Source: Eleusine coracana subsp. coracana
Taxonomy: Eukaryota > Streptophyta > Magnoliopsida > Poales > Poaceae
Length of the DNA: 64,000 bases
Assembly (NCBI GenBank): GCA_032690845.1
Contig: CM064421.1
Location: forward strand, 38,368,963 to 38,432,962
Direction of reading: 5' to 3'
The first letter of the stretch is position 1; every line of letters begins with the position of its first letter. Shown here piece by piece: positions 57,721 through 64,000 of this stretch. The notes under the pieces were generated by a model. The model was given only the letters and a program-made list of their open reading frames with translations, did not search any database and had not been told where the DNA came from. Both the position numbers and the translations under genes were made by a program.

Positions 57721-60583
57721 ATGGCCTTCGATCCGCCCGGCGACATCGTCACCGCCACCAGCCGCTCGTCCTCGATTCTCCTCGCCGAGCAGGCCTACGT
57801 CGTCGCCAGCAGGAACGAGACCACGGCCGCAGCCAAATCCAGGTGTGACCGTACCGTGGAGGTCACCTTCTGGATCGACGATCCACCGGCCGTGTCCTTC
57901 TGCAGCGTCCACTGCTCCAAGCCACCAACCCCCGATTCCGAGGACGCCGACTTGGAAGTTGAGCCACACGTGGTCGCCGCGGAGGGCCGATTCGTGCTCC
58001 TCCGCACCCGCTTTGCCTCCGGCGACGGCGAGGACGAGTACTTCATGTACAAGGGCGACATGAAATCCCCATCGCTCGAACGCATTGCGCTTCCTGAAGA
58101 TAGAAGGGTGGAAGTCTGCGAGTTCGGCATCCTGCCGCGTGGTGACGCTTATCTCCTGGTCGGGCTCGCCGGGACCTCATTGGATTACGAGCTTCATACG
58201 TACTCGTCTGAGGATAAAACATGGAGGATAGAGAAGCTGCTCAATCCATGTCCTGTGGCTGATAAGATTATACCTGAGAAGGTGGTCACACTTGGAGAGG
58301 GGGTACTAGCTATGGTTGATTTCTGGCATGGCATGCTGGTGTGTGACTTGCTTCATAGTCCACCTGTTTCCCGCTATGTCCCTTTGCCCGGTCCATTGCC
58401 TAAAAACATCAAGAAACTCGAAGTATTCCAGCCTGGAGCTAACCCAAGACACTTTCGGGATCTCACCTGCAGCAATGGAGTGATCAAGTTTATTGAGATG
58501 GAACACCGTGTGATTGTGAAAGAGTGGAGAGAGATTTCTTCAGAGAAGCCGAAGGCTCCCACCCGAAAGGGCGTCCTCTACGATAAAGATTTGATCAGGC
58601 CAAAAAAGCGAAAAGGCGCAGATAGCAAGCCGAAGAGGGTGTACATGATGAATGGCTGGAGGGCCGCGACATGGACTAGAGAGATAGAGTCTGACTGCTG
58701 GCTCGTGGGATGCGATGTCGATACTGATAATATCTTGGTCGACGACTCATTTGCGGCATTACTGTCCAGCCAAAGTGATGAATCTCTTGAGAACTTGTCA
58801 TTCAAGAACCTGAATTCAGCTTGGCCCGTTCTGAGCCCAGATGGGGATGACCTTCTTTACCTCAAGACATTACCTAAATTTAGAGGTTCAAATGGATGGA
58901 CAGTTGCAGTTGATCTTGCAGAGAAGACACTGAAAGTGAAAGCACATAGCGTCGAAGCACGTTCACTTGGAAGATACATCCCATCACTGCAGATGTACCA
59001 TCCATGTGCACTGTCCAAGCATCTAAATATGACCCCAGGTATTTTTGACCTTCCTTGCTATGGTCATGCTTGTTTGTCTGTATATCCGTATTGTTACGGC
59101 TTTAGTTGGTTATCTTGGCTGCTTGTTAGAGTTTTTCTGTTTAGATGTACATATAGTGTTTCATGTATTGAGAAATAGGGACTGTAGGTTATTGTTTGTT
59201 GGTTTTATGATTTTATCTCAATATATAAGATGAACTATCATTGCCTTGACACATATGGAGGACATAGGATGTATTTTTGGTTTCGTGATGATAACACTGT
59301 AGAATGTAAATGCTAATCTGCTGAGTAGCCTGATTTTATTGAGTATTAATGCGGATAAGATTGATGAGTGCTATCATGCTTTTTAAGATTTCAAATGGTT
59401 TTCTGTGTGGGTGAAAGGATATTTAGAAAATTGTCTATTTTTGCTCTCATATTTCAGTCTGCAAAATCCAAGTAGCTTAAGCACAACCGCATCTCTCATC
59501 AGTTGTTTTTTTCTTTTTGGTGCAGTTTATTTGAATTTTCGTGCTAACCTGTTCTTGCCGCTGATTCAGCTCTGCTAGTTCCATGCAGCCTGCAAGATTA
59601 TGTTTATATGCTTTTGCTTATGAATTTTTCTGGTTTTGTAGGCATTAAAGTCCCAGCGTTTTGTGTAATTGCACTGGCTAGCACCTCTGTAAATGATCGA
59701 AATACTACAGAGGTAAGTTTTATATCATTTCGTATTTCAAACAATCTCAACAGCTAACTTGAGCTCTCTCGTATGCATAGGTCCCTGTGGCTGAGTCTGA
59801 TTCCTGTGAAACTGCGGACAAGCACCGGAGGCAAGTTTCTTACTCTGTTATGTGAACTCCGTTCACTGATTATCCAGTTTGTAAATCAATTTATCACTAC
59901 CTGGTGTCAGATACTCGCTAGTGAGTTTTACCTGATATTTGATATCTTTTGTTCTGGATTTGCTGTTATCAGGCTATCTGCAGAGAAAGTCAACCTTGGA
60001 CAAAATGGTGCTCAGAGTGTCATGCAGAGTGCTCATATTTTAAGTGTGGCTGAGCCCGATTCCTATGAAACTGAGAACAAGCGCCCGAGGCAAGTTTCTT
60101 ACTCTGTTATGTGAATGATGTTCACCATTTATCCAGTTTATACAATTAGTTCGGTACTTGGTGTCAGAGACTCGCTAATGAGCTTTAAATTTGAGATATT
60201 TTATTTTGGATTTGCTGTTATCAGGCTATCAGCAGAGAAGGTCAGCCTTGCACAACATGGTGCTCAGAATGTTATACCGAATGCTCATATTTCTAGTGTG
60301 GCGGAGCCTGATTCCTGTGAATCTGAGAACAAGCGCCCGAGGCAAGTTTCTTACTCTGTTATGTGAATGCTGTTCACCGATGATGCAATTTATACAGTCA
60401 ATTTATTTTATACCTGATGTAAGATAACAAGCTAATGAGCTTTACCTGATATTTGGGATCATTTGTTTTTTATTTGCTGTTATCAGGTTATCAGCAGGAG
60501 AAGTCAACCTTGCACAAAATGGTGCTCAGAGTATCGTGCAGAATGCTCATATTCCTTATCCCCGTCCTGTTCAAAACAGTTAG
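57721..60583 (+). CDS. DUF1618 domain protein, tandem copy 2
   Basis: Function of DUF1618 is unknown; the family is expanded in rice. Exons: 57721-59038, 59642-59712, 59781-59830, 59973-60089, 60225-60341, 60487-60583; 589 residues. Exon 1 starts MAFDPPGDIVTAT and holds the whole DUF1618 region (markers CDRTVEVTFWIDDPP, MYKGDMKSPSLERI, DLTCSNGVIKFIEMEHRV), with no frameshift. Three of the following exons are joined by GC donors (AG|GCAAGT). Exon 6 ends in TAG at 60581-60583 exactly where copy 1 has CAG before the GT donor, so translation stops there and the Pro/Gln/Tyr-rich tail seen in copy 1 is lost. The start was chosen by identity with copy 1; the frame is open further upstream. Confidence 0.75.
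59781..60583 (+). repeat. Tandem exon array with GC-AG introns (copy 2)
   Basis: Exons 59781-59830, 59973-60089 and 60225-60341 all end AG|GCAAGT. Exons 59973, 60225 and 60487 begin with the same LSAxxV.LxQ block. The acceptors are all TTATCAG. Confidence 0.75.
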
Positions 60584-60666
60584 GTGTGTTAGATCGCATA
60601 TGCCCTGTTAGGTGTTTCATACGACGAAGATTATTTATTAACTATATATGTAATGCCCCCTTTCAG

Positions 60667-61474
60667 CCACCACAGATGTCCTTCTACCCTGGGCACTCAT
60701 GGTGGCCCCATGTGAACAATCTGGTACGCTATATTCCATATGACTTGTTTCCCTTGTGCATTAATCACACAAAAATATAGACATACATAATGCCATGTTA
60801 TTAACATGTATCATTCCAGCCGCTGCGGCAATGCTTCAACAAGTGGGGTGGATCCTTCATTTCTGGGTATGCACCGTCTGGCCCTGCTCCCAACCTAAGT
60901 TATGGCAATTCTTATCCGTTCAATTATCAGCCGGAGTGGTGGCAGCCACGACCGTCAATGCAGCAACTGGCACCTATCAGAGCGTTTGGACCTCATGAGG
61001 TAAATTATTCGCAAAGCTGATGATAATATACCATCTCTGTAGTTGTGGAAAGAATAGCTCTTATAATTTGCTGCTGCAAGATATATTTTCATAGTTGTTA
61101 ATGTCCTTCATATCCTCATGAGCACCATGTTTAATACTATGTGACCAAGAAGTTGCAAACTGAATCATTCAAACGAAAATTTATTACTGCTATATGCTAT
61201 TCTACTTTTATCATGTTGCCTAACCAGAAGTTGCCATTTCCAGGCACCTCGTCCATATTTCAACAACTGGTATGGAGCCAGCAATCTTGGTTATTCACAT
61301 CAGCTTCCTGCTCGTAACTTGAATGCCTATGGTTCACGTTCGGACTATGGCAACTACCAAGTGCAGCCGCAGCAGCGCCCCTCTATTCAGGTGCTGCCGC
61401 CTTATGCAGCTTTGCAGCAGCCTCTGGTGCAGCTGCAGCATCAGCTGACAGCTAGTGGTGTTTGGATCTCATGA
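60667..61474 (+). pseudogene. Untranslated relic exons of DUF1618 copy 2
   Basis: Exons 60667-60723, 60820-60999 and 61244-61474 keep splice signals and an open frame (WWPHVNNL; CFNKWGG; ending SGVWIS) matching copy 1 exons. They lie downstream of the TAG at 60581. They would be 3' UTR unless the stop is bypassed by alternative splicing. Confidence 0.6.
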
Positions 61475-62607
61475 GGTAAATTCATCGACAAAGATCTCTT
61501 TTAGACGGTAGTTTTGTGAGCAGTATAAACTGTTCTTCTACATATGCATCATGCTAGTAATCTTGCACGTCGCACATGTTATGTTTCAAACTGAGACATT
61601 GGAGATGACAGCCTTCAATGAGCACACCGCATCGAGGGGGCATAAGGATAGAAGATCTTTGGTAGGAGCAAATGCCGGATAAAAGATCATAAAGGGTTAA
61701 GGAGAGTACCATAACTAGCGAAAGTTCATTATTATCCTTTCTTTATTGAGGCCAACTGAAGTGGTAGATTTGAACCAAGCAAGCTAATCTATTTCTGCAA
61801 AATGAGTATGCTGGATGAATAATTTAACTATAATCTATCTCAACTTTGGAAAAGTTTTGAAGGTGTGGTTTTCACAAAAGATATCTTACCACCAATGCGT
61901 TGGCAGCCTTGTAAGCTGACTTATTTGATTAAAATGTGCAGGGATGACCTGGTGTCGATGACTGAACAATCTAAGATGAACCATGCTAATTTGGAAGTCG
62001 TCTTGTGGACCATCAGCCGTTTGTTTCTACTTGAATCCCGTCATTTCTAAACCTTCAGATAAACGGTTTTATATGAACACAATCTTTGGTAGACGATGCT
62101 CAAACGTTATTTGAAGGTGCTTGGTGCATGTTTATATTAGTCTGCGTTCGGTGATCGCTTGTATGAAACTTTGCCATGTGAGTGCGACTATGTTTCTCTG
62201 TTATATATATGCACGAAAAACATGTGATTGCATTTTTGAGGTTTGTCGTTTCGTTATATCAATTGATGAGTTAAAACTCGTTCCCCTAGTACTTTTTTTT
62301 TGTTACCTATGTTGTTCAATGACGTTAAGATCGTGTAATGAGGCAGTCCACAAAAGCTGGCTAGTGCATGTTTATAGGTAATGGTGCTGTGAATTTCTGG
62401 ACGCAGACAGCGCCAGATTTTGTAACCCCTTTTTTTGTAACCGATGGCACGATATCGGTTTCAGTTTATTGGGAGAAAAAAAAAATCAGGCTATCACAGG
62501 CTCGCTCCTCCTGTTGCGCTTTCCTTCCATCACCAGTGAGCGTTATCTACAACAACTCTCTTGGCATCAGCCACTCCATCTTAGCTCAAAACTTCACAAC
62601 CCCACCA
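61475..62607. other. End of duplicated unit and YLMG upstream region
   Basis: 61475-62443 is the second copy of the DUF1618 downstream sequence. The remaining ~160 bp is the likely promoter and 5' UTR of the YGGT gene. No gene recognised. Confidence 0.5.
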
Positions 62608-63689
62608 ATGGCCTCCCATAATGCCGATAAGCCTCAACACCACGCCTCGACGCTGCCACTCCTCGCCGTACGCCATCTCCCATTCCCCGGCGTCCAACGG
62701 CCGCGTGCTTTCCCCGCCCCCGACCTTGCGCCTCTCGCCCGCCGCCTCGAAGAGCTTGCCTCCGCGGCGGCATCCCACCCGTTCCTGAAGCCGCTGTTCG
62801 CCGTCCACTCCCACCTCGCCGCCTTCTCCCAGGTCTCACATACAGTACTGTCTTCTCGAGCTCCTTCCATCACGATTCGTAGTGGATCACATATAGCTAA
62901 CGCCGTACGTTCTCGTTGAAACTAACAGAGCAGGAGGCAGGTGGTGGCGGCGCGGCGCGCGGCGTCGCTGCTCTCCGGGGAGCACTGCTTCGCGGCGGTG
63001 CTGGGCGACTCTGTGGCAGCGGTGGTGGTGTCCAACGGCATCAACAATTTCCTCAACCTCTACAACACGGTGCTCGTCGTCAGGCTCGTGCTCACCTGGT
63101 TCCCCAACACGCCTCCTGCCATCGTCGCGCCTCTCAGGTACGCACAACTGCAATTATCTGTAACTCTCTACTATAATGTCAATGTCAACTCAAGCATGCT
63201 ACAGTTATATAGCACTAAAAACTGAAATGTGTTCGTATAAGCAACTCTAGTCCACTACAAAAAGTCCTACTAGATTATTCAGTATTTGTTCCAACTTTTG
63301 GTCTGCATTTTCTTCAGATAAAGAAAAAAAAAAAGGTTTAGCCTGATGAAACCTGACTGCTACTGGATGCCCCAAACTGCTGGCCAGCCTAACAACAGTA
63401 GTTTCTGAACCTTTTCAATGCTATATGCAGCACGATATGTGACCCGTACCTGAACATCTTCCGGGGCATCATCCCACCGCTCGGGGGAACGCTCGACTTG
63501 TCGCCCATCCTCGCCTTCATCGTCCTCAACGCCTTCACCAGCACTGCCGCCGCGCTTCCAGCAGAGCTCCCTGGCTCAGCAGCAGCATCTCAGAGTGGCG
63601 TGGCACCCCTCAATCTGACATCGAACCAGAAGAAATGGGTGCGGAGAATGCGGCCGGGAAAATCGCAGGAAGAGGATGGTGCTCGCTAG
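62608..63689 (+). CDS. YGGT-family plastid membrane protein (YLMG1-like)
   Basis: YLMG proteins derive from the cyanobacterial ylmG gene. In Arabidopsis, YLMG1-1 is a thylakoid membrane protein needed for normal nucleoid distribution. Three exons: 62608-62832, 62929-63137, 63431-63689; 230 residues. The N-terminal ~75 residues (MASHNADKPQHH start, rich in Pro/Ala/Leu) act as transit peptide. The YGGT core has INNFLNLYNTVLVVRLVLTW followed by FPNTPP, then CDPYLNIFRGIIPPLGG and LDLSPILAFIVLNAFTS, with two membrane helices. All splice junctions are GT-AG and in frame. The acceptor of exon 2 at 62928 gives residues SRRQVVAARR at the junction; nearby AGs make this boundary less certain. Confidence 0.88.
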
Positions 63690-64000
63690 GCTTTGTACTG
63701 CTGTGTGACACTGGCCGGAGATTACCGTTTCCATCAGAAAATGCTTGCTACCCCTGCAGGAACCCACTTTCGCATCAGCTGCAATTTGGCCTGCATGTTC
63801 AGTGACCATCATCACGTAGACGCTCTCTGCCACCAACAGAACGAATACCTTCCCTGAGGCGTATTATATTAGTTGTGTTGCTTCAAACGTTTTTGCTGTG
63901 ATGTATTACTTCTATAGAGGAACCTACTTGACTGTAATTCCAGTTTCAGTCTTTAACAAGGTTTTTGCAATTTCCTTGTTGTCGTGCATGCTGACAGTTC
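63690..64000 (+). other. 3' UTR / downstream of the YGGT gene
   Basis: No further gene recognised before the window ends. Confidence 0.4.

Noticed and set aside
1..64000. CRISPR arrays, bacterial operons, phage genes
   Set aside because: Nuclear plant DNA with spliced genes; no direct-repeat/spacer arrays of that kind were seen. The tandem exon arrays are exon duplications.

Overview
This is nuclear DNA from a grass, most likely rice (Oryza). The genes have plant GT-AG introns. The intergenic spaces hold Stowaway and Tourist MITEs, a solo LTR, a Mutator-like element and a copia element. A grass-type DUF1618 pair is present, and several genes are GC-rich toward their 5' ends. From memory, an AINTEGUMENTA-like gene upstream of a PAA2-type copper ATPase suggests the short arm of rice chromosome 3; I could not verify this.

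Layout. 1-7 kb is repeats: the 3' part of an RTE-type LINE, a SINE-like remnant, a small TIR element and a 2.77-kb solo LTR with a perfect 5-bp target duplication. 7.9-11.3 kb (minus) is an AP2-family AINTEGUMENTA-like/PLETHORA regulator. I cannot find its usual VYL microexon. 12.5-14.7 kb is a MITE cluster with one nested insertion. 15.8-23.7 kb is one long-TIR Mutator-like element carrying three decayed genes: a transposase without its DDE core, a plant mobile domain gene and a GRF-zinc-finger/coiled-coil gene. A 0.4-kb palindrome lies between the two convergent genes.

From 24 kb the window is gene-rich: a predicted Tat-targeted thylakoid lumen protein (minus), a small membrane protein (minus), a GNAT acetyltransferase (plus), an SPL2-like RING E3 ligase (plus) with an intact copia element in intron 1, a four-helix membrane protein (plus), the PAA2/HMA8-type Cu-ATPase (minus, 17 exons), two tandem DUF1618 genes (plus) and a YGGT/YLMG1-type plastid protein (plus).

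The host genes do not form an operon-like system. Still, five of them (lumen protein, GNAT, SPL2-like, PAA2-like, YLMG-like) encode proansteins known or predicted to act in plastids. The DUF1618 pair is a tandem duplication in which each copy is broken in a different place, and its variable exons are joined by GC-AG introns. Exon coordinates were derived by hand from splice consensus, reading-frame continuity and family alignment from memory; no search or transcript data were used.
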